The notes under the pieces were generated by a model. It was not told where the DNA came from and made no database searches. It worked only from the letters and a program-made list of their open reading frames with translations. 64,000 bases of DNA from Pandoraea fibrosis (GTDB lineage Bacteria; Pseudomonadota; Gammaproteobacteria; Burkholderiales; Burkholderiaceae). A program made the translations under genes and the position numbers. Each line of letters opens with the position of its first letter. Positions within the stretch are counted from its first letter, which is position 1. The DNA lies in the NCBI RefSeq assembly GCF_000807775.2, contig NZ_CP047385.1, positions 3,348,001 to 3,412,000 of the forward strand, written 5' to 3'. This document shows positions 33,477 to 41,842 of the stretch, in pieces.

Positions 33477-33982
33477 ATGAGTCTCAGCGTAGCGAATGTC
33501 CGCGTCTTTGAGCGCGAGCTTGTGTGTCGAGATCACTCACCAGTCGACCCAACGTAACCCTGAAGAGTCAAATGGTTCCCGGAATCATAGCAGGGCTTTC
33601 GATCCTTTGGCGCGGACGTTGGCGCAGTCATTGGCACCGAATTTTCCGTCCATTTTTCGAATGGCTGCTAACCAAACATTTCATTTTTCAATTCAAAACG
33701 TCCCACCCATACCGTTGCTTGGCTGACGTAGCTCCCCAGGTTGCAATCATCAGAAAAATTCATGAAACGCCGCAGCATTCCGATATGCGGGAAAACTAGA
33801 GGCGCGCGCGAGCGCCGGTCTGGCTATATTGAAGCCGGACCGGCGCTCACGTCACTGCGTGCCTCCCATCGGGTGAATGTCTCGGTGGCGAGTCTCTGAC
33901 GCTGCTGCGCCGCGCCATTTCCCCGGTGGGGCGACTACCGTTCCGGCAGTCCGGCATACCGGTGGTCAGGCAAGGAGACGTA
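33477..33982. other. 506-base intergenic region before the two-component genes
   Basis: No convincing protein frame. An AT-rich stretch (about 33650-33800) suggests promoter DNA. A strong, nearly perfect 15-base-arm hairpin lies at 33810-33848 in the likely leader of the histidine-kinase gene. Confidence 0.5.
33810..33848. repeat. large inverted repeat upstream of the histidine kinase
   Basis: GAGCGCCGGTCTGGC (33810-33824) pairs with GCCGGACCGGCGCTC (33834-33848) at 14 of 15 positions around a 9-base AT-rich loop. No T-run follows on the plus strand. It may be a leader structure, an operator or the end of an unannotated transcript. Confidence 0.5.
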
Positions 33983-35086
33983 GTGGAGACGCATGGCGAA
34001 CTGCACCGGGCGATATTGAACAATATCCCGGACCAGGCATGGCTCAAGGACACCGAGTCGCGCTACATCCTCGTCAACGATGCCTTCATGGCTGCTTGTG
34101 GCCGTACCGAAGCGGAAATCATCGGCAGCACCCCCGACAAGGTCTGGTCGTCCGAGTGGGGGCTGGTCTATCTCGCCACCGATCGTGCGGTCGTGACCAG
34201 CGGCGTGCGGCGTCGCTATGAAGAAAGCCGTCCCGGTGCCGATGGCGCGCCACGCTGGTTCGATACCGTCAAGATGCCCATTCGTGACGCGGCGGGGCGC
34301 ATCGTCGGCACCGTCGGCATCTCGCGCGACATCAGCGACCGCAAGCGCTCCGAAATGGCGCTGCTCGACTCGCGTGCGCAATTGCGTCAACTCTCCGCCT
34401 ATCTGCAAACCGTTCGCGAAGCCGAACGCACACGCCTCTCGCGCGAACTTCACGACGAACTTGGGCAATGGCTGGGCGGCTTGCGTCTGGGATTGAGCTA
34501 TCTGGAGGCAAAACCCGGCGCGGCACCGGCCGATCAGTCTGCGCACATCCAGATGCTCAAGGATCTGGTCGACGAGACTATCGATGCCGTGCATCGCATT
34601 GCGGCGGACTTGCGACCGGCTGTCCTGGACGAGCTGGGTTTGCACGCCGCCCTGGAATGGCTCACCGAATCGTTTACGCAGCGCCACGGGCTGCCATGTG
34701 AACTGGTCATGCCGGAGTCGGTCACGGCCTGTCTCGACAGCGAGTGCAGTACTGCGATTTTCCGTATCGTGCAGGAGTCGCTGACCAACGCCAGCCGTCA
34801 CGGTCAGCCCTCGCAGGTGCGCGTGGTGCTCGATCTGCGCGACGGTCACTGTCATGTCAGCATTGCGGATGACGGCAAGGGAATGGATACCACGCGGGCC
34901 GGACACGGACAGCGCCTCGGCCTGATGGGCATGCGCGAGCGCGCGCTGATGCTCGGCGGTGCGTTCGAGATCGAGAGCGCACCGGGGCAGGGAACGCGGG
35001 TGCTCGTGCGCATCCCGGCGCGTTCGCCAGCACACGGGCTGGCCGCCACCCCCACCGCAGACGTGACTCATCGGGAGACGTGGTGA
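33983..35086 (+). CDS. PAS-domain sensor histidine kinase (NarX/HisKA_3 type)
   Basis: A 367-residue soluble kinase from the GTG at 33983, chosen because AAGGAG lies five bases upstream. A single PAS domain occupies residues about 8-120 (AILNNIPDQAWLKDTESRYI, then RDISDRKRSEM). The HisKA_3 helix has the phospho-acceptor His in SRELHDELGQWLGG. The ATPase domain has ADDGKGMDTTRAGHGQRLGL and ALMLGGAFEIESAPGQGTRV. No membrane segment is seen, so it senses a cytoplasmic signal. Its stop overlaps the response-regulator start (TGATG), so the two are co-translated partners. Confidence 0.93.
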   Translation: METHGELHRAILNNIPDQAWLKDTESRYILVNDAFMAACGRTEAEIIGSTPDKVWSSEWGLVYLATDRAVVTSGVRRRYEESRPGADGAPRWFDTVKMPIRDAAGRIVGTVGISRDISDRKRSEMALLDSRAQLRQLSAYLQTVREAERTRLSRELHDELGQWLGGLRLGLSYLEAKPGAAPADQSAHIQMLKDLVDETIDAVHRIAADLRPAVLDELGLHAALEWLTESFTQRHGLPCELVMPESVTACLDSECSTAIFRIVQESLTNASRHGQPSQVRVVLDLRDGHCHVSIADDGKGMDTTRAGHGQRLGLMGMRERALMLGGAFEIESAPGQGTRVLVRIPARSPAHGLAATPTADVTHRETW

Positions 35087-35730
35087 TGCGCGTGATGATT
35101 GCCGACGACCACGCCATCATTCGCGATGGCCTGAAAAAGATCATTTCGACGTCGCCCGATATGTGTGTGGTGTCGGAGGCCGTCGACGGTGCAGACGTTC
35201 TCAATCGCCTTCGCCTGATTAACGTGGACGTGCTGCTGCTCGATATGTCCATGCCGGGCAAGAGCGGCATCGCGCTCATCGCGCAAATCAAGGCGACCTA
35301 TCCGGCGTTACCGGTGCTCGTGCTCAGCATGTACCGGGAGTCGCAATACGCGGTGCAGGCCATTCGCGCCGGGGCCGCCGGATATCTCACCAAGAACGCC
35401 GAGTCGGAGCAATTGATGAATGCGATCCGGCGTGTGGCACGCGGCGGCACGGTCGTCTCGCCACTGGTCGCCGACAAACTCGTGCGTCAGTTGCAGCAAC
35501 CGGCCGAAGCGTTGCCGCACACCCGGTTGACCGCCCGCGAATTTCAGATCTTCCAGATGCTGGTCGAGGGCAACGGCATCAACGAGATTGCCCGTTGCCT
35601 TTCGCTCTCGGCGAAGACCGTGAGCACGCACAAGGCCAATATCCTCACCAAGATGGACATCCCGTCGACCGCAGGCCTCGTGCATTACGCTATCGAACAT
35701 GGCCTGATCGTGGCAGGCACCGACGCCTGA
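35086..35730 (+). CDS. NarL/LuxR-family response regulator
   Basis: A 214-residue protein from the ATG at 35086 (GGGAG upstream; two GTG codons at 35080 and 35083 are alternatives). The receiver domain (MRVMIADDHAI, phospho-acceptor Asp in LLLDMSMPGKSGI, Lys of YLTKNAESEQL) is followed by the LuxR helix-turn-helix (LTAREFQIFQMLVEGNGINE, then IARCLSLSAKTVSTHKANIL). It is the partner of the overlapping sensor kinase. An imperfect palindrome downstream (35793-35812), before the amidohydrolase gene, is a plausible target site. Confidence 0.94.
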   Translation: MRVMIADDHAIIRDGLKKIISTSPDMCVVSEAVDGADVLNRLRLINVDVLLLDMSMPGKSGIALIAQIKATYPALPVLVLSMYRESQYAVQAIRAGAAGYLTKNAESEQLMNAIRRVARGGTVVSPLVADKLVRQLQQPAEALPHTRLTAREFQIFQMLVEGNGINEIARCLSLSAKTVSTHKANILTKMDIPSTAGLVHYAIEHGLIVAGTDA

Positions 35731-35792
35731 GCCAGCTTGCCGGACACCGTGTCCGGCCATCGTTTTGCCCACCCTGTTGATTGCTGCACCGC

Positions 35793-35812
35793 GTCTAGGG
35801 AAATTCTTAGAC
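35793..35812. promoter_or_regulatory. imperfect palindrome, candidate response-regulator site
   Basis: GTCTAGGGAAATTCTTAGAC has dyad symmetry at seven of ten positions per arm. It lies 145 bases upstream of the amidohydrolase start and just after the response-regulator gene. The GGGAAATTC core is reminiscent of sites bound by NarL-type regulators, which is an inference from memory rather than a match I could test. Confidence 0.5.
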
Positions 35813-35957
35813 GAAAACCAGCAAATCCCGATGCCCCGTTCGCGGGCGCTCTTCTAATCTTGCTCTCAGGCCCCGAACACGGGGCGCGCGTTTATTGCCA
35901 CCCGGCCGGCGTTTGCCAGCACTTCAACTCAACCCTGTGACGTAAGGAGACCGCACC

Positions 35958-37229
35958 ATGCATGTGGACCTGCTGATCAACAACGTATGTGTCCGCGATG
36001 ATGCGCCGCTTGTGGACATCGCCATTAAAGGCGGCCGCATCGCGGCGATGGAGCCCGGCATCGACGCCAGCGCAGACGAGCAGATCGACGCGCAAGGGCG
36101 TGCGGCGATTCCCGGTCTTGTCGAAGCGCATTTGCATCTGGACAAGGCGTTGTTGCATCGACGCTTGCCAGCGCGTTTCGGCACACTCGACGAAGCGATT
36201 CGCGTCACCGGCATTCTCAAGAGCAAGCAGGAACGCGAGGACGTGCTCGATCGCTCGCGCCAGGTGCTCGACATGGCGATCAAGAACGGCACGGTCGCCA
36301 TTCGTGCGCATCCCGACGTCGACCTCATTCAGGGGCTGATCGGTGTCGAGACGCTGCTCGCCCTGAAGGACGAATACCAGAGCCTGCTCGATCTGCAGAT
36401 CGTGGCGTTTCCGCAGGAAGGCATTCTCAAGTCGAAGGGCACTTACGAACTGATGATCGACGCGCTGCGCATGGGCGCAGATGTGGTGGGTGGCTGCCCG
36501 TACAACGAGCTGAACTGGGAAGACACCAAGCGGCATATCGACATCGTGTTTGAACTGGCACAGCGCTTCGATGCACCTGTCGACATGCACGCGGACTTTG
36601 CCGACGATACCAGCGACCAACGCTTCGCCGCCATCTCCTATATCGCGCAACGCACCATCGACATCGGCTATCAGGGGCGTGTTTCGCTGGGACACGTGAC
36701 GAGTCTGGGCGCACTCGATAACGACGAACTCGCGCCGGTGATCGAACAGATCCGGCTGGCGGGTATCAGCATCGTGACGCTGCCCGCGACCGACCTCTAT
36801 CTCGGTGGACGAAAAGACACGCAAAACCAGCGACGGGGTCTCACGCCGGTCAAGGCACTGCATAGCGCGGGAGTGAACGTCGCGTATTCGTCCAACAATG
36901 TGCGCAACGCCTTCACGCCGTTCGGCAAGGCGGACATGTTGCAGATCGGCAATCTGCTCGCGCACGTTGCGCAGTTCGGTGTGCCCGAGCACCAGCAGGC
37001 GATTCTGGACATGGGCACGCACAACGCAGCGCGCGCCATCGGGCTTTCGCATGACTACGGCATCGCCGTGGGCAAGCAGGCCGATCTCATCATTCTCGAT
37101 ACGTTCAAAGTGGCCGATGCGCTGCTCGACATCCCGCCACGCCTGTGGGTGATCAAACGCGGCCGGATCACGGTCGTGACGCAGCATCACTGCGAGATTC
37201 ACCGGCATTCATGTTGTTGTGCGCAATGA
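35958..37229 (+). CDS. cytosine deaminase-like amidohydrolase with altered active site
   Basis: A 423-residue TIM-barrel amidohydrolase (CodA branch) with AAGGAG before its ATG. The first metal motif is intact (GLVEAHLHLDKALLH). Comparison with E. coli CodA suggests losses later: the region matching HCDEIDD reads MHADFADD, so the position of catalytic Glu217 is Phe. The region matching the metal Asp313 (FGHDDVFDPWYP) reads YSSNNVRNAFTP, so that Asp is Asn. The C-terminus ends in an unusual His/Cys-rich tail (HHCEIHRHSCCCAQ). It may bind rather than deaminate, or use a different substrate. The DUF1097 gene starts 28 bases after its stop, suggesting one operon. Confidence 0.85.
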   Translation: MHVDLLINNVCVRDDAPLVDIAIKGGRIAAMEPGIDASADEQIDAQGRAAIPGLVEAHLHLDKALLHRRLPARFGTLDEAIRVTGILKSKQEREDVLDRSRQVLDMAIKNGTVAIRAHPDVDLIQGLIGVETLLALKDEYQSLLDLQIVAFPQEGILKSKGTYELMIDALRMGADVVGGCPYNELNWEDTKRHIDIVFELAQRFDAPVDMHADFADDTSDQRFAAISYIAQRTIDIGYQGRVSLGHVTSLGALDNDELAPVIEQIRLAGISIVTLPATDLYLGGRKDTQNQRRGLTPVKALHSAGVNVAYSSNNVRNAFTPFGKADMLQIGNLLAHVAQFGVPEHQQAILDMGTHNAARAIGLSHDYGIAVGKQADLIILDTFKVADALLDIPPRLWVIKRGRITVVTQHHCEIHRHSCCCAQ

Positions 37230-37257
37230 AGTTCACATAAAACTCAAGGAGACAATC

Positions 37258-37794
37258 ATGAAAAAGCTGCCTGCGGAAGTCGTTGCCTCACTACTGGCTG
37301 TCACCACCATTCCGATTGCCATGCTGCCACTGCACTTGCCGCCATGGGCGATCTTCATCAGTTGGGCCGCCACGTTCGCGATGGGCGGGCCAACGCTGGT
37401 GAACCTCAAACGTATCTGGGCGACGCTGCCCGTGGGGTCGTGCTTCGCGTTCCTCATTGTGCTCGGGTTCAAGCAGGCGGCGACCCAGTTCAGCGGAAAC
37501 TCGCTCGTGCTCGCCGAGATGGTGATCCTCTTTGCAGGCAACGGCACGATGATGGCGCTGGCTCGCATCTTCCCCGGGCTGAACTTCATTCCGGGCATGT
37601 TCTTCGGCTTTGCGACGTACTTCGCCACGTTGTTCGGCGGCTTTGGTCCGGTGGCGCAGGACCCGCTCGCCGCCCTGGGCGCGGCCGTGGCGATGAATGC
37701 GCTCGGTCCGGTCTACGCCTGGGTGAAGGAACGCTATTCGGCACCGGAAGTCACGCATCAGCGCAACTGGAAGGGCTGGAAAGCCGAGGTCTGA
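37258..37794 (+). CDS. DUF1097 family membrane protein
   Basis: A 178-residue protein from the ATG at 37258 (AAGGAG upstream) with about five membrane segments (VVASLLAVTTIPIAMLPL, WAIFISWAATFAMGGPTL, CFAFLIVLGFKQAATQF, LAEMVILFAGNGTMMAL, MFFGFATYFATLFGG). Such proteins are annotated DUF1097 and their function is not established; transport is the usual guess. Its position directly after the amidohydrolase gene suggests it may move that protein's substrate. The C-terminus is charged (ERYSAPEVTHQRNWKGWKAE) and cytoplasmic. Confidence 0.83.
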   Translation: MKKLPAEVVASLLAVTTIPIAMLPLHLPPWAIFISWAATFAMGGPTLVNLKRIWATLPVGSCFAFLIVLGFKQAATQFSGNSLVLAEMVILFAGNGTMMALARIFPGLNFIPGMFFGFATYFATLFGGFGPVAQDPLAALGAAVAMNALGPVYAWVKERYSAPEVTHQRNWKGWKAEV

Positions 37795-37958
37795 CGCGGG
37801 ATCGCCGCCGCGCACGTTCATCGCGAGGCGGCGGCAAGCGGCACCGCAGCACTGCGGCATGACGGTTCAACGATTTGACGATTTGACGATGTAAAGGCGA
37901 AGCGTTTGCCAGTGTCGGGCGCGCTTCGTCTTCCAACGACATCCCGAGGGGAGACGGC

Positions 37959-39746
37959 ATGAAGTTCGCACAAGAAGCGGCCGATGGGCTGAAGACGACA
38001 CCACCGGCAACGACCGGAGACGGCGCGAGCAGCAACGCGCGGCGCAATTTTCTGATGGGCACGGCCGCTTTAGCCGGTAGCGCGGTACTGCCGGCCTCGG
38101 CGGCGGAAGCGGTGGCATCGTCCCCGCCGTCCGTCGCGGCCAGGTCCGACACCCACCCGACCATCGGTCCGCGTCTCGCACAGTCGAGCCGTGGCATGGT
38201 GACCAGCCCGCACGAACTGGCGAGCGAGGCAGGGCTCGAAGTTCTGCGAAACGGCGGTAACGCCCTCGAAGCCGCGATTGCCATCGGCGCGGTGCTGAGC
38301 GTGACCTATCCGCATTTCACCGGCCTGGGGGGCGATGCCTTCATGGTCATCAGCGACCGCGACGGCAACGTTCGCACGCTCTCGGGCATCGGACAGGCGG
38401 CCGCCAACGTGCCGGCCTATGGCAGCGCCATCCCGGTGCGAGGGCCGGGGGCAACGCTCACCACGGCGGCAACCGTCGCCATCTGGGACAAAGCGTTCGA
38501 TATCAGCCGCACGCAATGGGGCGGTCAGCAAGCGTGGTCGTCGCTATTCTCGCGGGCGACGGAATACGCCGCGAACGGCTTCCCCGTCACGCCGTCGCAA
38601 CACTTCTGGCAGACGTTTCGCGCGGGCGAGCTGTCAGGGTGGGAAGGCTTCGCCTCGGTCTTCATGCCGAATGGCCGTATTCCGCAGGCCGGCGAGCGCT
38701 TCTATCAGCCGGCGCTCGCGCGTAGTCTCGATCGTATCGCGACACACGGCGGACGCGAATTCTACGAAGGCGATCTGGCCGGACGCATCGCCGCCGGACT
38801 CAAACAGGTTGGCTCGCCGTTGCGTGCCGACGATCTGTCCCGGGCGCAGGCCCGCGAGGAAGTGCCGCTGCGCGTGGCGTATCGCGATGGTGAACTGCTG
38901 GGGCTGCGTCCGCCTACGCAAGGGGTGACGACGCTCGAGATCATGGGCATTCTCGATCGCTTCGATCTCAAGTCGATGCCCGAGGGCAGCGCGGACTACT
39001 ACCATGTGCTGGTCGAAGCGGTGAAGCTGGCCTTCATCGACCGCAATCGCTACGTGGCCGATCCCGATTTCGTCGACGTCCCCGTGGATCGTTTGCTGGC
39101 CAGCGCCAGTCTCGACGCGCATGCGCGCAGCATTCGCATGGATCGCGCGATGCCGTGGCCTCATGTCTTCAAGACGGGCGATACGGTGTACATCGGCGTG
39201 GCAGACGCTCAGGGCAACTGTGTGAGCATGTTGCAGACGGTGTATTTCGACTGGGGCAGCGGTGTCGTGCTGGGCGACACGGGCGTGCTGTGGCACAACC
39301 GGGGGGCGTCGTTCAGTCTGGACGCCAGCAGTCCGAACGTGCTGCGTGGCGGCAAGCGGCCGTTTCACACGCTCAACCCGGGCATGTACCTGAAGCAGGG
39401 GCGTCCGCAATTGCTTTACGGGACGCAGGGGGCCGACGGGCAACCGCAGACATTGGCCGCCGTGCTCACGCGTCTGATCGACTACGGGATGGACCCGCTG
39501 ACCGCCCTGGGCCGCCCGCGTTTCCTGCTCGGCAAGACGTTCTCCGACAGTCGCGACAGTCTCAAGCTCGAACAGGATGCGGGCGCAAGCGTGTTCACGG
39601 CACTTGCCGCACGCGGGCATGAGATGAGCGCGTTGCCGCCGCAGAGCCAGTTGGCAGGACATCCCGGGGCGATTCGCATCGGTGCGCAAGGGCAGATGAG
39701 CGGTGCGCACGATCCTCGCAGCGACGGGCGGGCGCTGGGGCTCTGA
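37959..39746 (+). CDS. gamma-glutamyltransferase family protein
   Basis: A 595-residue Ntn-hydrolase. The N-terminal region (RRNFLMGTAALAGSAVLPAS, about residues 28-47) resembles a twin-arginine signal, which is uncommon for this family. Family blocks are clear: MVTSPHELASEAGLEVLRNG, GNALEAAIAIGAVLSVTYPH, GLGGDAFMVI and GVTTLEIMGILDRF. Autocleavage should occur before Thr409 (GDTVYIGVADAQGNCVS), giving large and small subunits. The expected reaction is hydrolysis or transfer of gamma-glutamyl groups in the periplasm; some relatives act on other amide side chains. It is 164 bases downstream of DUF1097 and precedes a LysR gene. Confidence 0.9.
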   Translation: MKFAQEAADGLKTTPPATTGDGASSNARRNFLMGTAALAGSAVLPASAAEAVASSPPSVAARSDTHPTIGPRLAQSSRGMVTSPHELASEAGLEVLRNGGNALEAAIAIGAVLSVTYPHFTGLGGDAFMVISDRDGNVRTLSGIGQAAANVPAYGSAIPVRGPGATLTTAATVAIWDKAFDISRTQWGGQQAWSSLFSRATEYAANGFPVTPSQHFWQTFRAGELSGWEGFASVFMPNGRIPQAGERFYQPALARSLDRIATHGGREFYEGDLAGRIAAGLKQVGSPLRADDLSRAQAREEVPLRVAYRDGELLGLRPPTQGVTTLEIMGILDRFDLKSMPEGSADYYHVLVEAVKLAFIDRNRYVADPDFVDVPVDRLLASASLDAHARSIRMDRAMPWPHVFKTGDTVYIGVADAQGNCVSMLQTVYFDWGSGVVLGDTGVLWHNRGASFSLDASSPNVLRGGKRPFHTLNPGMYLKQGRPQLLYGTQGADGQPQTLAAVLTRLIDYGMDPLTALGRPRFLLGKTFSDSRDSLKLEQDAGASVFTALAARGHEMSALPPQSQLAGHPGAIRIGAQGQMSGAHDPRSDGRALGL

Positions 39747-39799
39747 GCACTGGCGAATGTCGCGGCGTCAGTGATTTTGCAGTCACGCGCGATGGGATA

Positions 39800-39830
39800 C
39801 CCGGCAACGACGCAAACCCCAGTTGCCGGG
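39800..39830 (+). terminator. hairpin after gamma-glutamyltransferase gene
   Basis: CCCGGCAAC (39800-39808) and GTTGCCGGG (39822-39830) form a perfect 9-bp stem about 55 bases after the stop codon. There is no T-tract, so termination is uncertain. Confidence 0.4.
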
Positions 39831-39885
39831 CGTTCGTCGCGCGTGATACAAGTTCAGCCATCCATCGACAATGTAAATACCTCAC

Positions 39886-40776
39886 ATGGCTGGCAGTGCG
39901 AAATCGAATCGACCGCTCTTCGATCTGGATCTGTTGCGCTCGATCATCATGGTGGCCGACTGCGGCAGTTTCACCACGGCGGCGGCGCGTCTGCACTCAA
40001 CGCAATCGACCGTAAGCCAGAAAGTGCGACGTCTCGAAGACATGGTCGGGCACAAGCTGCTCGAGCGTGGCAATCGCGAAGTGCACGCCACCGACGCCGG
40101 GGAACTGCTGCTCGGCTACGCGCGCCAGATGCTCACCCTCAACGACCAGATGTTCGAAGCGCTCTCCGGCGCCGTCGTGGCCGTGACGGTGCGCCTCGGT
40201 GTGCCGGAGGACTTCGCCACCGGCGCCACCACGCAGGTACTCGCCCGTTTCAACCGGCAGTATCCGCAGGTTAAGCTCGAAGTGACGAGCGGCCTTAGCC
40301 GCGACCTGCTTGGCAGTTACGATCACGGAGAACTCGATCTGGTGTTGGTGAAGCAACATCGCAATAGTCGGGAGTCGGTGGCGAGTCGCCCCGAAAAGCT
40401 GGCGTGGATCGACAGTGCAAAGCATCCGTCGTTCGGACTCGATCCGGTGCCGCTCGTGACCTTTCCCACACGCGGGCTGTATCGCGACGACATGATCAAC
40501 GCGCTCGAAGCGATGGGGCGCAACTGGCGCATTAGTTTTACCAGTTCTAGCCTGAGTGGTATTCAGGGCGCGGTGGCCGATGGCATGGGAATCAGTCTGG
40601 TGCCGCCACGCGCCGTGTTGCCGGGGCATGCGGTGCTGGGGCGCGCGCAGGGGCTGCCGGTCATCGACACGTTCGAGCTGGCGATCTTTCACCGCCCGAC
40701 GGCTGACCCGCTGGTGGGGGCGCTCGCCAAGGTGCTTGTCGGGATGCTGGAATCGAAACCGCGCGCGTCGAAGTGA
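39886..40776 (+). CDS. LysR-family transcriptional regulator
   Basis: A 296-residue LysR protein. The helix-turn-helix is at residues about 8-66 (FDLDLLRSIIMVADCGSFTT, then AAARLHSTQSTVSQKVRRLE). The effector domain has VTVRLGVPEDFATGATTQVL and ELDLVLVKQHRNSRESV. It sits between the gamma-glutamyltransferase gene (same strand) and the ureidoglycine aminohydrolase gene (opposite strand), so it may control either group. No clear palindrome is visible in its leader, and no strong ribosome site precedes its ATG. Confidence 0.92.
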   Translation: MAGSAKSNRPLFDLDLLRSIIMVADCGSFTTAAARLHSTQSTVSQKVRRLEDMVGHKLLERGNREVHATDAGELLLGYARQMLTLNDQMFEALSGAVVAVTVRLGVPEDFATGATTQVLARFNRQYPQVKLEVTSGLSRDLLGSYDHGELDLVLVKQHRNSRESVASRPEKLAWIDSAKHPSFGLDPVPLVTFPTRGLYRDDMINALEAMGRNWRISFTSSSLSGIQGAVADGMGISLVPPRAVLPGHAVLGRAQGLPVIDTFELAIFHRPTADPLVGALAKVLVGMLESKPRASK

Positions 40777-40839
40777 ACGACGCGCGCGGCCTGGGCACCA
40801 CGACAGAGAAAGCGCGAAGACCGCGCGATGGCTGCGCGA

Positions 40840-41679
40840 TTACTTCGGCTGAGCGCCAAGCGTCAGGGTCATGTGACGGTTGACGTCCTTGTACAGCAGG
40901 TAGCGGAACGGGCCGGGACCGCCGGCGTAGCAGGCCTGCGGGCAGAAGGCGCGCAGCCACATGAAGTCACCGGCTTCGACCTCCACCCAGTCCTGATTCA
41001 GACGATAGACGGCCTTGCCTTCAAGCACGTACAGGCCGTGCTCCATCACGTGCGTTTCCGCGAACGGAATCACGCCGCCGGGCTGGAACGTCACGATGTT
41101 CACGTGCATGTCGTGACGCATATCCTGAATGTCCACGAAACGCGTGGTCACCCAGCGGCCTTCCGTGCCCGGCATCGCGATCGGCTCGACATCCTGCTCG
41201 TTCTTCACGAACGGCTCGGGATAGGGCAGCCCTTCCACCGCCTGATAGTGCTTGCGAATCCAGTGGAAGCGCGCGGTACTCTGGCTCTGATTGCGCAGTT
41301 GCCAGTCGGTCGCGGGGGGGATGAACGCGTAGCCGCCCGGGGTGAGCTTGTTGGCTTTGCCCTGAATCGTCACGGTGATTTCGCCTTCCACGACGAACAG
41401 CACGCCTTCGGCCTTCTCGTCCTGCTCCGGCTTGTCGCTGCCGCCACCGGCACCGACTTCCATGATGTACTGCGCGAACGTCTCGGCGAAGCCGGAGAGC
41501 GGACGTGCCAGCACCCACAGGCGCGTGTTGTCCCAGAACGGGAGATGACTCGTGACGATGTCGCGCATCACCCCCTTCGGAATGACGGCATACGCTTCGG
41601 TGAACATCGCGCGGTCGGTGAGCAGTTCCGTTTGGCCCGGATGCCCGCCGTGCGGCGCGTAATACGTGGTCTTCGACAT
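40840..41679 (-). CDS. allE: (S)-ureidoglycine aminohydrolase
   Basis: A 279-residue bicupin. It starts MSKTTYYAPHGGHPGQTELL at 41679, with AGGAG upstream. Family blocks are AYAVIPKGVMRDIVTSHLPF, AYAFIPPATDWQLRNQSQST-like GYAFIPPATDW, and a metal-binding second cupin (TFQPGGVIPFAETHVMEHGL, with His and Glu ligands). In the purine ureide pathway this enzyme (AllE/UGlyAH) releases ammonia from ureidoglycine using manganese. No allantoinase or allantoate amidohydrolase gene is in the window, so the rest of the pathway must be elsewhere. The second amidohydrolase gene lies 163 bases upstream on the same strand. Confidence 0.92.
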   Translation of the reverse strand: MSKTTYYAPHGGHPGQTELLTDRAMFTEAYAVIPKGVMRDIVTSHLPFWDNTRLWVLARPLSGFAETFAQYIMEVGAGGGSDKPEQDEKAEGVLFVVEGEITVTIQGKANKLTPGGYAFIPPATDWQLRNQSQSTARFHWIRKHYQAVEGLPYPEPFVKNEQDVEPIAMPGTEGRWVTTRFVDIQDMRHDMHVNIVTFQPGGVIPFAETHVMEHGLYVLEGKAVYRLNQDWVEVEAGDFMWLRAFCPQACYAGGPGPFRYLLYKDVNRHMTLTLGAQPK

Positions 41680-41842
41680 AACTGATTGCTCCTGAGTCAT
41701 TCTGATTTTTCTCCCCATCGTCCGTCGCCGGGCGCCTTGGCTACGGGCGGCGCCTGGGGGCACGCGCAGACCGCTTCACCTTGGCGCGACGAACGCGAGC
41801 GACGCCGTGACCTCGCGCAGGCGACGGCATCGCGCATGACAG

